Shown here: positions 31,811 to 42,024 of the stretch, in pieces | Position numbering within the stretch: the stretch's first letter is position 1 | How the letters are laid out: every line of letters begins with the position of its first letter | Source: Gammaproteobacteria bacterium | GTDB lineage: Bacteria > Pseudomonadota > Gammaproteobacteria > Steroidobacterales > Foliamicaceae | NCBI GenBank assembly: GCA_009838035.1 | Contig: VXSK01000023.1 | Location: 1-53,222, forward strand | DNA: 53,222 nucleotides | Reading direction: 5' to 3' | The notes under the pieces: generated by a model | Databases searched by the model: none | What the model saw: the letters and a program-made list of their open reading frames with translations, nothing else | What the model was told of the DNA's origin: nothing | Program-made: the position numbers and the translations under genes

Positions 31811-33109
31811 CTAACCGGCCGGGGTCCGCTGACGGGTCATCGACACTCCCGGCAGGATCGCGAATACCAGCACGGCGGCGTTCACGGCCGACGTCAGCAC
31901 GAATGGCCCGGTCAGCAGCCAGGCATCGTATATGTAACCGCTCAGCTTCAGTATTACGGCCGCTCCGAGTCCGCTGCAAACCGTGTAGAAGCCGATGACC
32001 GTGCCGCGCACCTTGAGCGGCGCCTCCGCCTGAACGAACACCTGCGACGAAATGATTACGGCGGATTGACCAATCGACAGCAGACCGGCGGACAGCTGGC
32101 CGGATACCGAAGACGGGTCGGCCACGAAAAACGTCGAACCATAGCCCGCGACTGCGAAAGCAAGACTGACCTGGAGCGCGAAAAGCGGTCTGGCTCGATC
32201 GTTGAGAATACCGATCGCCGGCATGGCGGCCATCGAGACCAGCTGGATAATCACCATCAACACGCCGGCCAGAGCCAGTCCCTGCGCGAAGCCCGCCCCG
32301 GTAGCCACCGCATGGCCCGTAGTCCACAGGCTCAGATACGTGCCGATGACGGCCATGTTCGCCCCCGCCGCAAAGCCCGCAAGATAGGCTAGGCGAACGC
32401 CGGGATGCCGGATCTGTGCGACGCCCTGACGAACGAGCGCCCACAAGCCTTCATGATCGACTCCCTCGCGAGGCCCATCCGCGCGCAGCATCAGCGCCAG
32501 GACCAGTGCCGATACTCCCGCGGCGCCGACCATCAGGAAGTGTGTCGCGTATCCCGCATCGATGACGTCCCAGCCTCTTTCGAGCAGCCACTTCGGCATA
32601 CCCACGATCACAACGGCGGCCACTATCGAACCGACCCCGAAGGTCACGCCCTGAAACGCGTTCCACTTGCCCCGGCTGTTTTCCTGCACGTAGTCGGCGA
32701 CCACGATCAGGAAGCACGCCGCCACGGCCGTGCGTCCTATGGAGAAGATCGTGCGGGACACGATCAGCCCGGACAATGTGGACACGAGCGGCGCAACGAG
32801 AATGCCCAGCGCCATGACCACCACACCCAGCGTCAGCACCAGCCGCCGTCCCTTCTGGTCGGCCAGCGCGCCCGTCGCTCCCGCGAGGAATACCGTGATG
32901 ATCTGGCCGATCGCGCCCAGGGTTCCGGTTGCATCGCCCATTTCCGAGGCGGGCAGATTGAGATGATGCTCCAGCAACCATGGCTGCACCATGTTCAGCC
33001 CGACGAAGCAAAACGCCAGGCAGCACACGCCCAGCAGCAGTCCGGCCGCGTTCACCGGCCGAACGTCCCGGTTGAGCGACATGCCCGCGAATTTTCCTGC
33101 AGCAGCCAT
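31811..33109 (-). CDS. Major facilitator superfamily transporter
   Basis: This hydrophobic protein (432 residues from the ATG at 33109, or 423 from 33082) has about twelve membrane segments in two halves split by a charged central loop (near RADGPREGVDHEG). An MFS loop signature GALADQKGRRLVLTLG (about 90-105) and its weaker repeat ILNDRARPLFALQV are visible. Substrate is unknown. The first ATG shares one base with the lptG stop (TGATG), so it is probably co-transcribed with lptF-lptG; the second ATG has an AGGA upstream but at long spacing. Appending an MFS gene to the LPS export pair is unusual. Confidence 0.85.
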   Translation of the reverse strand: MAAAGKFAGMSLNRDVRPVNAAGLLLGVCCLAFCFVGLNMVQPWLLEHHLNLPASEMGDATGTLGAIGQIITVFLAGATGALADQKGRRLVLTLGVVVMALGILVAPLVSTLSGLIVSRTIFSIGRTAVAACFLIVVADYVQENSRGKWNAFQGVTFGVGSIVAAVVIVGMPKWLLERGWDVIDAGYATHFLMVGAAGVSALVLALMLRADGPREGVDHEGLWALVRQGVAQIRHPGVRLAYLAGFAAGANMAVIGTYLSLWTTGHAVATGAGFAQGLALAGVLMVIIQLVSMAAMPAIGILNDRARPLFALQVSLAFAVAGYGSTFFVADPSSVSGQLSAGLLSIGQSAVIISSQVFVQAEAPLKVRGTVIGFYTVCSGLGAAVILKLSGYIYDAWLLTGPFVLTSAVNAAVLVFAILPGVSMTRQRTPAG

Positions 33110-34200
33110 CAATCGGGAGCCCGGCGCCAGCGCAAGCGGTCGGCGCGCACAAGCAGCAGGATCACGGCAACACCCAGCACAAGGGTGGGCGCCCAACCCG
33201 CCAGCCACGGTTGCAGGCCATAGAGCTGACCGGCTTCGGCCACCCCACGGTTCGCCAGAAACCAGATCAGCGCGATGCCCAGGCCCAGCGCAGCGCGGGC
33301 GCTGCCGCCCAGCGTCCTTCGATTGGTAAACACCAGCGGTAACGCAAGCACACACATCAGTGCCACCGCCGCCATCGTCGCAAGCCGCGATTGCATCTCC
33401 AGGCGGAATCGCTGTCCGCTGAGCTGGTTCGCTTCCAGGTAACGCGCGTAGCGCAACAGGCTGCCGACTGTCATCAGTTCGGGGCGCAGCTCGACCAGTT
33501 CGACGATATCCGGGCTCAGGCGGGTCTCGGTAACCCGGAGATCGCTGTACGAAACCTGCGCGCCGTCCTCGCCGATTACGGTCTCTTCATAGCCGCCGAG
33601 TTCCAGCTTGCCGTCCTCGTTGATTCTCGCGGCCCGCGCCCGGCCGAAACTGCGAATGCCCTCCGGCGCCAGGCGGAACAGAAAGGCGCTGGCGTAGCCC
33701 TCTTCGTCGCCCGCGGGGCGCAGGTTCAGAATCAGGTCGCCGTCGCGCATCCAGACGCTCGCTCCCTGGGTCAGCGCCGGCGCCGGATTCAGGGCGTCCG
33801 CCCGCATGCGCTTGCCCAGGGCGTGCATCGGTGGGGCCAGCGACTCACCGAGGAACACCGCCAGCACAAAGAAAAGCGCTCCCGCAGCCCACACCGGAAC
33901 CGAGAGCCGGAGCACCGACACACCGGAGGCCCTCGCCACCGTCAGTTCCTGGTGCGCGGAAAAATTGCCCAGTGCAAGGAAGCTCCCGATGATTGCGGCC
34001 GCGGGCAGCGCGTCGAACGCGAATTGCGGAATGCGCAACGCGGAGTAGGCGAGACCGTCGAGCAGCGTGTAGGCGCCCTGGCCCGCCATGCGGGACTGCT
34101 GGGCGAAATCCACGAACAGCGAGAGCGACATCAGCGCGCAAAGGCACATGAGCACAAGCGGAACGACACCGCGCAGCAGGTAGCGGTCAAGTAGCGTCAT
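33109..34200 (-). CDS. lptG: LPS export permease LptG
   Basis: LptG pairs with LptF and LptB in the inner-membrane ABC transporter that extracts lipopolysaccharide and pushes it along the Lpt bridge. The 363-residue protein (YjgP/YjgQ family) starts at MTLLDRYLLRGV, has three N-terminal and three C-terminal membrane segments and a periplasmic beta-jellyroll (about 125-265). The motif HQELTVARASGVSVLRL (coupling helix to LptB) is clear. The ATG overlaps the lptF stop by 4 bases. Distinguished from LptF by gene order as in E. coli. Confidence 0.92.
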   Translation of the reverse strand: MTLLDRYLLRGVVPLVLMCLCALMSLSLFVDFAQQSRMAGQGAYTLLDGLAYSALRIPQFAFDALPAAAIIGSFLALGNFSAHQELTVARASGVSVLRLSVPVWAAGALFFVLAVFLGESLAPPMHALGKRMRADALNPAPALTQGASVWMRDGDLILNLRPAGDEEGYASAFLFRLAPEGIRSFGRARAARINEDGKLELGGYEETVIGEDGAQVSYSDLRVTETRLSPDIVELVELRPELMTVGSLLRYARYLEANQLSGQRFRLEMQSRLATMAAVALMCVLALPLVFTNRRTLGGSARAALGLGIALIWFLANRGVAEAGQLYGLQPWLAGWAPTLVLGVAVILLLVRADRLRWRRAPD

Positions 34201-35300
34201 ACCGTCTGCATGGCGCGGATTCGCCGGCCGAATTGCTTGAGCAGGTGCGAATCGCCCAGCCCGAAATACGCCGCGGCCGCGCAGGCCAGCAACAGGTGAA
34301 CCCACCACACGCCGAGCCACAGCGGCGTGATTCCCTGCTGGGCCCAGGAAAGCGCCGCGGTGACGAGGTTGGTGTATATCACGTACACGAGCAATGCCCA
34401 GGGGAGCGATGCGAAGCGGCTCTGGCGCGGCAGGCGGCGGCTGAGCGGCAGCGCCATCACGGCCAGGATCAGCAGAACAAGCGGAGCCGAGAGGCGACGC
34501 TGAAGTTCCAGCAGCGATTCCGGATCGCCTTGCGACCACAGTTCCGCGCTAGGCGCCGCGTCCATTTTCGTCGCCGCGGAAACCGTTTCCGGCAGGCTCG
34601 CCGGTATGCCGTGCTCGGCAAAGCGCACGATGCGGATCTGCGCCTCGCCCGGCCATCCGTCGTACAGCACGCCGTCGTAGAACGTCACCATTCGAACCAG
34701 AGGGTCCGCCGTTTCCTGCAGGGCCATACGGTCGGTCACGATGATTTGCATGCGCCCGTCCACGCGCCGGTGGGCGAACACCCGGTAGAGCCGGCCCTGT
34801 TCATCGGCCTCCTCGGAATAGACCACGCCCTGGCCGCCCATGGAAACGAAGCGCCCCGGTTCCAGCCGGCGCAGATCGCCCATGGACGCGGCTTCCCGTT
34901 CCAGTTCATCCACTGCCCGGCGCGCCCCGGGCGCAAGGTCCAGGGTCATCCAGCAGGCCAGCGCCGCCACCGGCAGGGCCAGCGCCAGCACCGGCTTGAG
35001 CTGGGAACGGGCGCCGTAGCCGCAGGCGCGGATCACCGGCAACTCGCAGTCGCGATACATGCGCCCGAGCGCCAGAAGCAGGCCGAAGAACAGCGCCGCC
35101 GGCATGATCACCGGCAGGTACTGCAGGCAGGTGTAGCCGATCATCGGCAGCACGGCGTCGCGGGGCAGATCCTGCGAGGCCGCAGCCGACAGTATTCGCA
35201 CGCACTGGTTGGTGCCCAGCAGCACAAGAAGCACCGCCAGCGCGCCGCTGAACGCCACCAGGCCTTCGCGAAAGAGATAGCGGTCCAGTATGCGCATCAT
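34197..35300 (-). CDS. lptF: LPS export permease LptF
   Basis: LptF is the other permease of the LptB2FG complex. The 367-residue protein begins MMRILDRYLFREG, typical of this family, with membrane segments near 13-33, 55-78 and 100-120, a periplasmic domain (about 125-270), and three C-terminal segments including LVLLILAVMALPLSRR. A GAGGA ribosome site lies just before two adjacent ATGs; the second (35297) is better spaced. It is divergent from pepA, as in E. coli, and overlaps lptG by 4 bases. Confidence 0.92.
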   Translation of the reverse strand: MMRILDRYLFREGLVAFSGALAVLLVLLGTNQCVRILSAAASQDLPRDAVLPMIGYTCLQYLPVIMPAALFFGLLLALGRMYRDCELPVIRACGYGARSQLKPVLALALPVAALACWMTLDLAPGARRAVDELEREAASMGDLRRLEPGRFVSMGGQGVVYSEEADEQGRLYRVFAHRRVDGRMQIIVTDRMALQETADPLVRMVTFYDGVLYDGWPGEAQIRIVRFAEHGIPASLPETVSAATKMDAAPSAELWSQGDPESLLELQRRLSAPLVLLILAVMALPLSRRLPRQSRFASLPWALLVYVIYTNLVTAALSWAQQGITPLWLGVWWVHLLLACAAAAYFGLGDSHLLKQFGRRIRAMQTV

Positions 35301-35390
35301 TCCTCAAAGGCAATAGAATGAGCCACCGTTACGGCCTGCGCCGATTCCGTTAAAGCAGCGCCGTTGGACGGGTTTTCAAGAGGCGACCAC

Positions 35391-36875
35391 ATGCAATTCG
35401 AAATCACCACGCAGAAGTTGAACAGTGTACAAGCTGACCTGGCGATCGCCCCGGTCTATCAGGACGGAAAACCGGCCACGGCCACCGCCGGCCTGAGCGC
35501 GGGCCTGCGCAATCTGATCGGCAATGCCATGGCTTCGGGCGACATTCGCGGGAAGTCCGGCGAAACGCTGCTGCTTACCCATACGGGCCGGCTGGGAGTG
35601 CGCCATTTGCTGCTCGCCGGCCTCGGCAACAGGGACAAGCTCGATGCCGCCGGCTGGCGCAAGGCCGTGGAGGCCGCCGTAAAGCGGGCCGAGCGGTCGA
35701 GCGCAACCACGGTTGTCAGCCTGATGGGGCTGGAAGACGTGCCGGGCATGGACGCAACGCGCAAGGCGCGGAGTTTCGCCGAGCAATGGCTCTACGCCTC
35801 CTATCGTTACACGGCGACCCGCAAGAGGGTCAAGGACACGCGGCCGAAGGACCGCCGGCTTACCGTCGCGATCGACGGCGAGGAGGAAGAGGCGCAGGCG
35901 AAACTGGGCTTGAGGCAGGGCCGCGCCATCGGACGGGCCCGCAACTATGCGCGGGAGCTGGGCAACCTGCCGGCAAACGTCTGCACACCGGCCTACCTGG
36001 AGTCGGAAGCCCACAAGCTGGCGCGCCGCAGCACCCGCGTCACCGCCGAGGTTCTTCAGGAAGACGAAATGAAGGAACTGGGTATGAATTCGCTGCTGTC
36101 GGTTTGCGAAGGCAGTGAGTTGAAGCCCCGGCTGATCGTGCTCCACTACAGGAACGCGCCGGACGACTCGCCTCCCGTCGCCCTGGTCGGCAAGGGCGTG
36201 ACCTTCGACACCGGCGGAATATCGCTGAAGCCCGGCCGGGCGATGGACGAGATGAAGTTCGACATGAGCGGGGCCGGTTCGGTGCTGGCGGCCCTGCACG
36301 CCTCGATCGAACTGAGGCTTCCGATCAACCTGGTGGTCCTGGCGGCAGCCGTGGAGAACATGCCCAGCGGCCGGGCCACGAAGCCGGGCGACATCGTCAA
36401 GGCGATGTCCGGCGAGACCATCGAGATTCTCAATACGGACGCCGAAGGCCGGCTGATACTGGCGGATGCGCTCTACTATTCGCTGCGCTACAAGCCGTCC
36501 AAGGTGGTGGACGTCGCCACGCTGACGGGCGCCTGCCTGATGGCGCTGGGCCGCCACTACAGCGGCCTGTTCGCCAACAACGACGACCTCGCCGAAGAGC
36601 TGCGCGCGGCAGGCGAAGCGGCCAGCGATCCGGCCTGGCGGCTGCCCATGGGACCGCAATACATGCCGGAGCTGAAGAGCAATTTCGCCGACATGGCCAA
36701 TATCGGCTCGCGCTTCGCCGGGGCTACGACCGCGGCCTGCTTCCTGTCGCGATTCGTCAAGAATGCGCACTGGGCGCACCTGGACATTGCCGGCACGGCG
36801 TGGAAGACGGGGGGCAGCAAGGGCAGCACGGGCCGTCCCGTGCCTTTGCTCACCGAGTTTCTGCTGGGTCAGTAG
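35391..36875 (+). CDS. pepA: Leucyl aminopeptidase PepA
   Basis: PepA is a hexameric cytosolic M17 aminopeptidase with two metals; in E. coli it also binds DNA. The 494-residue protein starts at MQFEITTQK with AGAGG upstream. Metal and catalytic residues match the family: Lys268 and Asp273 in VGKGVTFDTGG, Asp291 in MKFDMSGAG, and Asp350/Glu352 in NTDAEGRL. The N-terminal domain is variable, as usual. Upstream codons to 35364 are possible but lack a ribosome site. It is divergent from lptF, with valS next, matching E. coli order except that holC is absent. Confidence 0.95.
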   Translation: MQFEITTQKLNSVQADLAIAPVYQDGKPATATAGLSAGLRNLIGNAMASGDIRGKSGETLLLTHTGRLGVRHLLLAGLGNRDKLDAAGWRKAVEAAVKRAERSSATTVVSLMGLEDVPGMDATRKARSFAEQWLYASYRYTATRKRVKDTRPKDRRLTVAIDGEEEEAQAKLGLRQGRAIGRARNYARELGNLPANVCTPAYLESEAHKLARRSTRVTAEVLQEDEMKELGMNSLLSVCEGSELKPRLIVLHYRNAPDDSPPVALVGKGVTFDTGGISLKPGRAMDEMKFDMSGAGSVLAALHASIELRLPINLVVLAAAVENMPSGRATKPGDIVKAMSGETIEILNTDAEGRLILADALYYSLRYKPSKVVDVATLTGACLMALGRHYSGLFANNDDLAEELRAAGEAASDPAWRLPMGPQYMPELKSNFADMANIGSRFAGATTAACFLSRFVKNAHWAHLDIAGTAWKTGGSKGSTGRPVPLLTEFLLGQ

Positions 36876-36895
36876 CGGGCCGGCGCTTGGATCTC

Positions 36896-37003
36896 GCCTA
36901 TCCTTGCTCCTCTTCTTCCGGGAGACGCATGAATCCATCCATGGAGCTTGGTTCCGCCATCCCTGGCTCACAAACTCCCGGAAGAAGAGGAGCAAGGATA
37001 GGC
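36896..37003. repeat. Perfect 29-bp inverted repeat element between pepA and valS
   Basis: Arms at 36896-36924 and 36975-37003 are perfect reverse complements of 29 bases, enclosing 50 bases. The loop includes ATCCATCCATGGAGC and CGCCATCCCTGGCTC (36955-36969), the latter nearly complementary to the repeat core at 37-50 and 105-118. The element fills most of the 162-bp gap. It might be a palindromic repeat of REP/MITE type, a terminator for pepA, or both. No coding potential or transposase is seen. Confidence 0.85.
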
Positions 37004-37037
37004 TCCGGTTGGCGCGCATTCGCACCTTGAGCTTGGT

Positions 37038-39827
37038 ATGGTCGATATGAACGGGCGGGTGCTGGGGGAGCGGTATCGGCCGGCGGAGATTGAGGGCGAG
37101 GCTTACCGCCGGTGGGAGCGGGCGGGATGGTTTGCGCCGCGCGGGGACGGCCCGCCATTCTGCATCGTGATACCGCCGCCGAACGTGACCGGCAGCCTGC
37201 ACATGGGGCACGCCTTCCAGGACACGGTGATGGACGCGCTCACCCGCTACCACCGCATGCGCGGCGATTGCACCCTCTGGCAGCCGGGCGTGGACCATGC
37301 CGGCATCGCCACCCAGATGGTGGTGGAGAGGCAGCTCGAGGCCGAGGGCCTGAGCCGCCGCGAACTGGGGCGCGAGGAGTTCGTCCGGCGGGTCTGGGCC
37401 TGGAAGGAGTCGTCCGGCGGGCGTATCGGAGACCAACTGCGGAGGCTGGGCGCATCGCTGGATTTCTCGCGCGACTGCTTCACGCTGGACGAAGCGCGCA
37501 GCCGGGCGGTTCGCGAGGTTTTCGTGCGCCTGCACGAAGAAGGCCTGATCTACCGCGGGCAAAGGCTGGTGAACTGGGACCCCGTGCTGCAGACCGCGCT
37601 GTCCGACCTGGAAGTGGTGTCCAGCGAGGAGGACGGCCACCTGTGGCGCCTGCGCTACCCGCTGGTGGACGGCGATGGCGCGGTGGAGGTGGACACGACC
37701 CGCCCCGAGACCATGCTTGGCGATACCGGCGTGGCCGTGCATCCCGAAGACGAGCGTTACCGGCAACTCGTGGGCCGGATGGTGCGCCTGCCGCTGACCG
37801 GGCGGGAAATCCCCATCGTGGCGGATGAGGCGGTGGACCCTGAGTTCGGCACCGGTTGCGTCAAGGTCACGCCCGCGCACGACTTCACCGACTACGAAAT
37901 CGGTAGGCGCAACGGCCTGCCCTCGATCAACGTGCTCACCCCCCGGGCCCGCATCAACGACGCCGCGCCGCCGGCATTCGTCGGCCTCGACCGCTTCGAT
38001 GCCCGCAAGGCGGTGGTGGAGGCGCTCAAAGAAATGGGCGCGTTGGCGGGCGTAAAGAAGCACCGCCACGTCATACCGCGGGGCGACCGCTCGCAGGCCG
38101 TGCTGGAACCCTTCCTGACCGACCAGTGGTACGTGCGCGCCGCGCCCCTGGCCGAGCCCGCCATCGCCGCGGTCGAGGACGGGCGGGTGCGCTTCGTTCC
38201 CGAAAACTGGGCGGCGACCTATTTCGAGTGGATGCGCAACATTGAGGATTGGTGCATCAGCCGCCAGCTCTGGTGGGGGCACCGGATACCCGCCTGGTAC
38301 GGCGAGGACGGCGAGGTCTTCGTCGGCCGGAACGAAGCCGAGGCGCGCCGGCGGCACAAGCTGCCGGACGACTATCCGCTGCGGCGGGACGACGATGTTC
38401 TGGACACCTGGTTCTCGTCGGCCCTGTGGCCGTTCTCCACCCTGGGCTGGCCGGGGGAAACGCCGGAGTTGCAGCGCTTCTATCCCGGCACGGTGCTGGT
38501 TACCGGCTTCGACATCCTGTTCTTCTGGGTCGCGCGGATGATCATGATGGGGCTGAAGTTCATGGGCGACGTGCCGTTCAGGGAGGTTTACGTGCACGGC
38601 CTGATCCGCGACCACGAAGGCCAGAAGATGTCCAAATCCAGGGGCAACGTGATCGACCCGCTGGACCTGATCGACGGCGTGGACCTGGACGGCCTGGTGG
38701 CGAAGCGAACCGCCGGGCTGATGCAGCCGCGATTGGCGCCGGAGATCGAGCGCGCCACGCGCAAACAGTTCCCCGACGGCATTCCGGCATTCGGCGCCGA
38801 CGCCGTGCGGTTCAGTTTCGCCGCCATGGCAAGCACCGGCCAGGACATCCGCTACGACCTCGACCGCACCGCCGGCTACCGCAATTTCTGCACCAAGCTG
38901 TGGAATGCGGCCCGCTTCGTCTTCATGCAGCAGCCCGGGAACGAGGATGTCCCGCCCGCGAAAGACGCCCACCTGGGACCCGCCGACCGCTGGATCGTCT
39001 CCCGCCTGGGCAAGGCCCTCAAGGCAACCGCGGAAGGGCTGGACGGCTACCGGCTCGACCTGGCGAGCCGCGCGATGTACGACTTCGTCTGGCGCGAGTA
39101 TTGCGACTGGTACCTGGAACTGGCGAAGATCGTGCTGGCCGGCGGCGACGCAAAGGCGGCAGACGCCGCCCGGCATACGCTGGTTCGCGTGCTGGAGGCC
39201 GTGCTGCGGGCGCTGCATCCGATCATGCCGTTCATCACCGAGGCGCTGTGGCGGCGCACCGCCCCGCTGGCGGGAACCGGCGGCGAAAGCGTGATGATCG
39301 CGTCCTGGCCACAAGCCGATGCTTTTCCCGAGGACCGCGAGGCCGAAGCCGAGATCGAGTGGCTCCAGGGATTCGTACTGGGAATACGGCAGATTCGCGG
39401 TGAACTGGACCTGCCGCCCGGCCGCAGGCTGGAAGTGCTGGCCCAGGGCGGCCGCCAGGACGACCACGAGCGTATGGAATCGCTGTCGGGGCTCCTTAAC
39501 CCGATGGCCGGCATGGACAAACTCACGCTGCTCGCAGCGGATGCCGAGGCGCCGCCGGCCGCGTCCGCCCTGCACGGCGAGCTGAGGCTGCTGACGCCCC
39601 TGGCCGGCGTGATCGACCCGGCGGCCGAAAGCACCCGCCTCGGCAAGCTCCGCGCCCAGGCCGAAAAGGCCCTGCAGGCGGCCGAGAAAAAGCTGGCCAA
39701 TCCGCAGTTCCTGGACAAGGCCCCGCCCGATGTCGTCCAGGGCGTACACGACCGCCGGGAAGAACTGAAACGCGATCTTCAGAGCCTGCGCGAACAACTG
39801 GAAAGACTGAAAAACCTGGGCTCCTGA
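37038..39827 (+). CDS. valS: Valyl-tRNA synthetase
   Basis: ValS charges tRNA-Val and edits mischarged threonine. The 929-residue class I enzyme has the HIGH-type motif HMGH (55-58) after PPPNVTGSL, the WD-type [15 protein letters not shown], an editing domain (about 190-340, with [17 protein letters not shown]), the KMSKS motif at 530-534, an anticodon-binding domain, and a C-terminal coiled coil (about 860-927). Length is normal for bacteria. The start could be this ATG or one three codons later. It is downstream of pepA, but a large inverted repeat separates them, so it may have its own promoter. Confidence 0.97.
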   Translation: MVDMNGRVLGERYRPAEIEGEAYRRWERAGWFAPRGDGPPFCIVIPPPNVTGSLHMGHAFQDTVMDALTRYHRMRGDCTLWQPGVDHAGIATQMVVERQLEAEGLSRRELGREEFVRRVWAWKESSGGRIGDQLRRLGASLDFSRDCFTLDEARSRAVREVFVRLHEEGLIYRGQRLVNWDPVLQTALSDLEVVSSEEDGHLWRLRYPLVDGDGAVEVDTTRPETMLGDTGVAVHPEDERYRQLVGRMVRLPLTGREIPIVADEAVDPEFGTGCVKVTPAHDFTDYEIGRRNGLPSINVLTPRARINDAAPPAFVGLDRFDARKAVVEALKEMGALAGVKKHRHVIPRGDRSQAVLEPFLTDQWYVRAAPLAEPAIAAVEDGRVRFVPENWAATYFEWMRNIEDWCISRQLWWGHRIPAWYGEDGEVFVGRNEAEARRRHKLPDDYPLRRDDDVLDTWFSSALWPFSTLGWPGETPELQRFYPGTVLVTGFDILFFWVARMIMMGLKFMGDVPFREVYVHGLIRDHEGQKMSKSRGNVIDPLDLIDGVDLDGLVAKRTAGLMQPRLAPEIERATRKQFPDGIPAFGADAVRFSFAAMASTGQDIRYDLDRTAGYRNFCTKLWNAARFVFMQQPGNEDVPPAKDAHLGPADRWIVSRLGKALKATAEGLDGYRLDLASRAMYDFVWREYCDWYLELAKIVLAGGDAKAADAARHTLVRVLEAVLRALHPIMPFITEALWRRTAPLAGTGGESVMIASWPQADAFPEDREAEAEIEWLQGFVLGIRQIRGELDLPPGRRLEVLAQGGRQDDHERMESLSGLLNPMAGMDKLTLLAADAEAPPAASALHGELRLLTPLAGVIDPAAESTRLGKLRAQAEKALQAAEKKLANPQFLDKAPPDVVQGVHDRREELKRDLQSLREQLERLKNLGS

Positions 39828-39832
39828 ATGAA

Positions 39833-39852
39833 ACCCGGCCGGGGCGCCGGGT
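39833..39852. terminator. Possible hairpin after valS
   Basis: Arms ACCCGGC (39833-39839) and GCCGGGT (39846-39852) enclose a 6-base loop seven bases after the valS stop. The hairpin is GC-rich but lacks a T run, so termination strength is doubtful. Confidence 0.35.
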
Positions 39853-39897
39853 AGTACACTTGACGCGGTTCCGCCCGCACCGCGGTGGAGAAGCAAG

Positions 39898-42024
39898 GTG
39901 GCCGAAAGATCATTCGCGAAGGAAGTTGAACTGCTGCGCCTGACCGCGGGCGAGGAATTCCGCGGCGAGGGCATACTCGCGGTCACCAAGGCGCTGCTGC
40001 AGTCCGGCGTGGCTTACGTGGCAGGCTATCAGGGCGCGCCGGTCTCGCACCTGATGGACGTGCTGGCCGACGCGGGCGAGATCCTGAACGAGCTGGGCGT
40101 GCAATTCGAGTCCAGCGCCAGTGAGGCCACCGCGGCCGCCACGCTGGCGGCTTCCATCAACTATCCCCTGCGCGGCGCGGTGACCTGGAAGTCCACCGTG
40201 GGCACCAACGTTGCCAGCGACGCGCTCGGCAATCTCGCTTCGGCGGGGGTCAAGGGCGGCGCGCTCGTCATACTCGGCGAGGACTACGGCGAGGGCTCCA
40301 GCATCATGCAGGAGCGCACCCACGCCTTTGCGATGAAATCGCAGCTCTGGCTGCTCGATCCCAAACCCCGGCTGGACAGCATCGTGACCGCGGTGCAGCA
40401 GGGTTTCGAGTTGTCCGAGGCCAGCAATACGCCCGTGATGCTGATGCTGCGCATCCGCGCCTGCCACCTGTACGGGAGCTTTATCGCCAGCGACAACCGC
40501 CGTCCGCCGTTCACGGCCGCGGACGCGCTCGATGCGCCGCAGCGCGACCCGTCGCGCATCATCCTGCCGCCCTACACCTACGAACAGGAACGCGAGAAGA
40601 CCGAACAGCGCTGGCCGGCGGCCGTGCGCTTCATCCGGGAAAACAAACTCAACGAGTTCATCGACGGTGCGGAAAGCGATCTTGGAATCGTGCTCCAGGG
40701 CGGTCTTTACAACGGGGTTCTGCGGGCCCTGGAACACCTGGGCCTGGCCGACGCTTTCGGCGCCTCGCGGCTGCCTCTCTACGTGCTCAACGCCACCTAC
40801 CCGCTGGTCGAGGAGGAATTCGTGCGATTCGCGACGGGCAAGCGCGCGCTGCTGATCGTCGAGGAAGGCCAGCCCGAGCATATCGAGCAGGCCGCCCACC
40901 AGTTCCTGCGCCGCGCCGACCTGCAAACCCGGATCGTCGGCAAGGGCCCATTGCCGATGGCGGGCGAATACACCGGCGCGGTGCTCAAGGAAGGAATCCG
41001 CGCCTTTGTCGAAGAGCACGGCCCCCGCCTGCTCAATCCTGTCACCGAACAGCCGCTGCTCCCCGCCTCGCAACTGGCCGCCAGGGTGCCGGAACGGCCG
41101 TCCGGCCTTTGCACCGGCTGCCCCGAGCGTCCGCTGTTCTCTTCGCTCAAGCTGCTTCAAAAGGAGATCGGCCCGGTGCACGTAAGCGCCGACATCGGCT
41201 GCCATTCCTTCGCCAGCCTCGAGCCCTTCCACCTCGGCGCCAGCATCCTCGGCTACGGGCTGGGCAGCGCTGCGGCCTCCGCATTGCACACGCAAGGCGA
41301 CCGCCGTCCCGTGTCGATCATGGGCGACGGGGGCTTCTGGCACAACGGCCTGACCAGCGGCATCGGCAACGCGGTGTTCAACGAGCACGACGGCGTCACG
41401 ATCATCGTGGACAACGGCTATGCCGCGGCCACCGGCGGACAGTGGATCCCCTCGTCGGAGGCCGATGCCCCGCGACGCACCGCCCGCCTGTCGATCGCCG
41501 ATGCCGTGCGCGGCGTGGGCGTGCGCTGGGTGCGCAGCCTCAACACCTACGACATGAAGGGCACGCTCAGGATCCTGCGCGAGGCCATGAGCACGCGCGA
41601 GAAGGGGCCCAAGGTGATCGTGGCCCAGGGCGAGTGCCAGCTCAATCGCGAGCGGCGCATCCGGCCGCTGCTCAACCGGCGGCGCAAGGCCGGCATGCGG
41701 GTCGCGCGCAAGCATTACGGCGTGGATGCGGAAACCTGCACCGGCGATCACTCCTGCATCCGGCTGTCTGGCTGCCCGTCCCTGACCGTCAAACCGAACC
41801 CCGATCCGTTGCGGAGCGCGCCGGTGGCGGCGGTGGACTACGACTGCGTGGGTTGCGGGGTATGCGGCGAAGTCGCGCACGCGGCAGTGCTCTGTCCTTC
41901 GTTCTATCACGCGGAGCTGGTGGACAATCCCGGCGCAGTCGAACGGTTCATGCAAGGGCTGCGCCGCGCACTGATCGGCTTTCTGCAACGCCGCACCCAG
42001 CGCAAGCGGGCCCTCGCGTGGTAG
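39898..42024 (+). CDS. iorA: Indolepyruvate-type ferredoxin oxidoreductase, large subunit
   Basis: This thiamine diphosphate enzyme oxidatively decarboxylates a 2-oxo acid, probably an arylpyruvate, to an acyl-CoA, passing electrons to ferredoxin. The 708-residue protein has an N-terminal pyrimidine-type domain (GYQGAPVSHLMD, SSASEATAAATL), a linker domain, a C-terminal pyrophosphate-binding domain with CTGCPERPLF, ADIGCHSF and MGDGGFWHNG (about 474-483), and an iron-sulfur tail (CTGDHSC near 614; CVGCGVCGEV near 650). The start is a GTG with a GGAG ribosome site. It overlaps iorB by 7 bases. Substrate specificity is inferred from the family only. Confidence 0.88.
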   Translation: MAERSFAKEVELLRLTAGEEFRGEGILAVTKALLQSGVAYVAGYQGAPVSHLMDVLADAGEILNELGVQFESSASEATAAATLAASINYPLRGAVTWKSTVGTNVASDALGNLASAGVKGGALVILGEDYGEGSSIMQERTHAFAMKSQLWLLDPKPRLDSIVTAVQQGFELSEASNTPVMLMLRIRACHLYGSFIASDNRRPPFTAADALDAPQRDPSRIILPPYTYEQEREKTEQRWPAAVRFIRENKLNEFIDGAESDLGIVLQGGLYNGVLRALEHLGLADAFGASRLPLYVLNATYPLVEEEFVRFATGKRALLIVEEGQPEHIEQAAHQFLRRADLQTRIVGKGPLPMAGEYTGAVLKEGIRAFVEEHGPRLLNPVTEQPLLPASQLAARVPERPSGLCTGCPERPLFSSLKLLQKEIGPVHVSADIGCHSFASLEPFHLGASILGYGLGSAAASALHTQGDRRPVSIMGDGGFWHNGLTSGIGNAVFNEHDGVTIIVDNGYAAATGGQWIPSSEADAPRRTARLSIADAVRGVGVRWVRSLNTYDMKGTLRILREAMSTREKGPKVIVAQGECQLNRERRIRPLLNRRRKAGMRVARKHYGVDAETCTGDHSCIRLSGCPSLTVKPNPDPLRSAPVAAVDYDCVGCGVCGEVAHAAVLCPSFYHAELVDNPGAVERFMQGLRRALIGFLQRRTQRKRALAW

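Noticed and set aside
35376..39989. A 1537-codon open frame on the minus strand opposite pepA and valS
   Set aside because: Its translation is low-complexity, rich in His, Gln, Arg and Val, with no domain, and it lies antisense to two complete conserved genes. Stop codons are rare in this register because of high GC and codon bias.
39910..41988. A 692-codon open frame antisense to iorA
   Set aside because: Same composition artefact; iorA has complete family motifs on the other strand.
41109..42017. N-terminal extension of iorB inside iorA
   Set aside because: This Arg/His-rich segment is a shadow frame of iorA; the conserved IorB domain begins right after the GTG at 42018.
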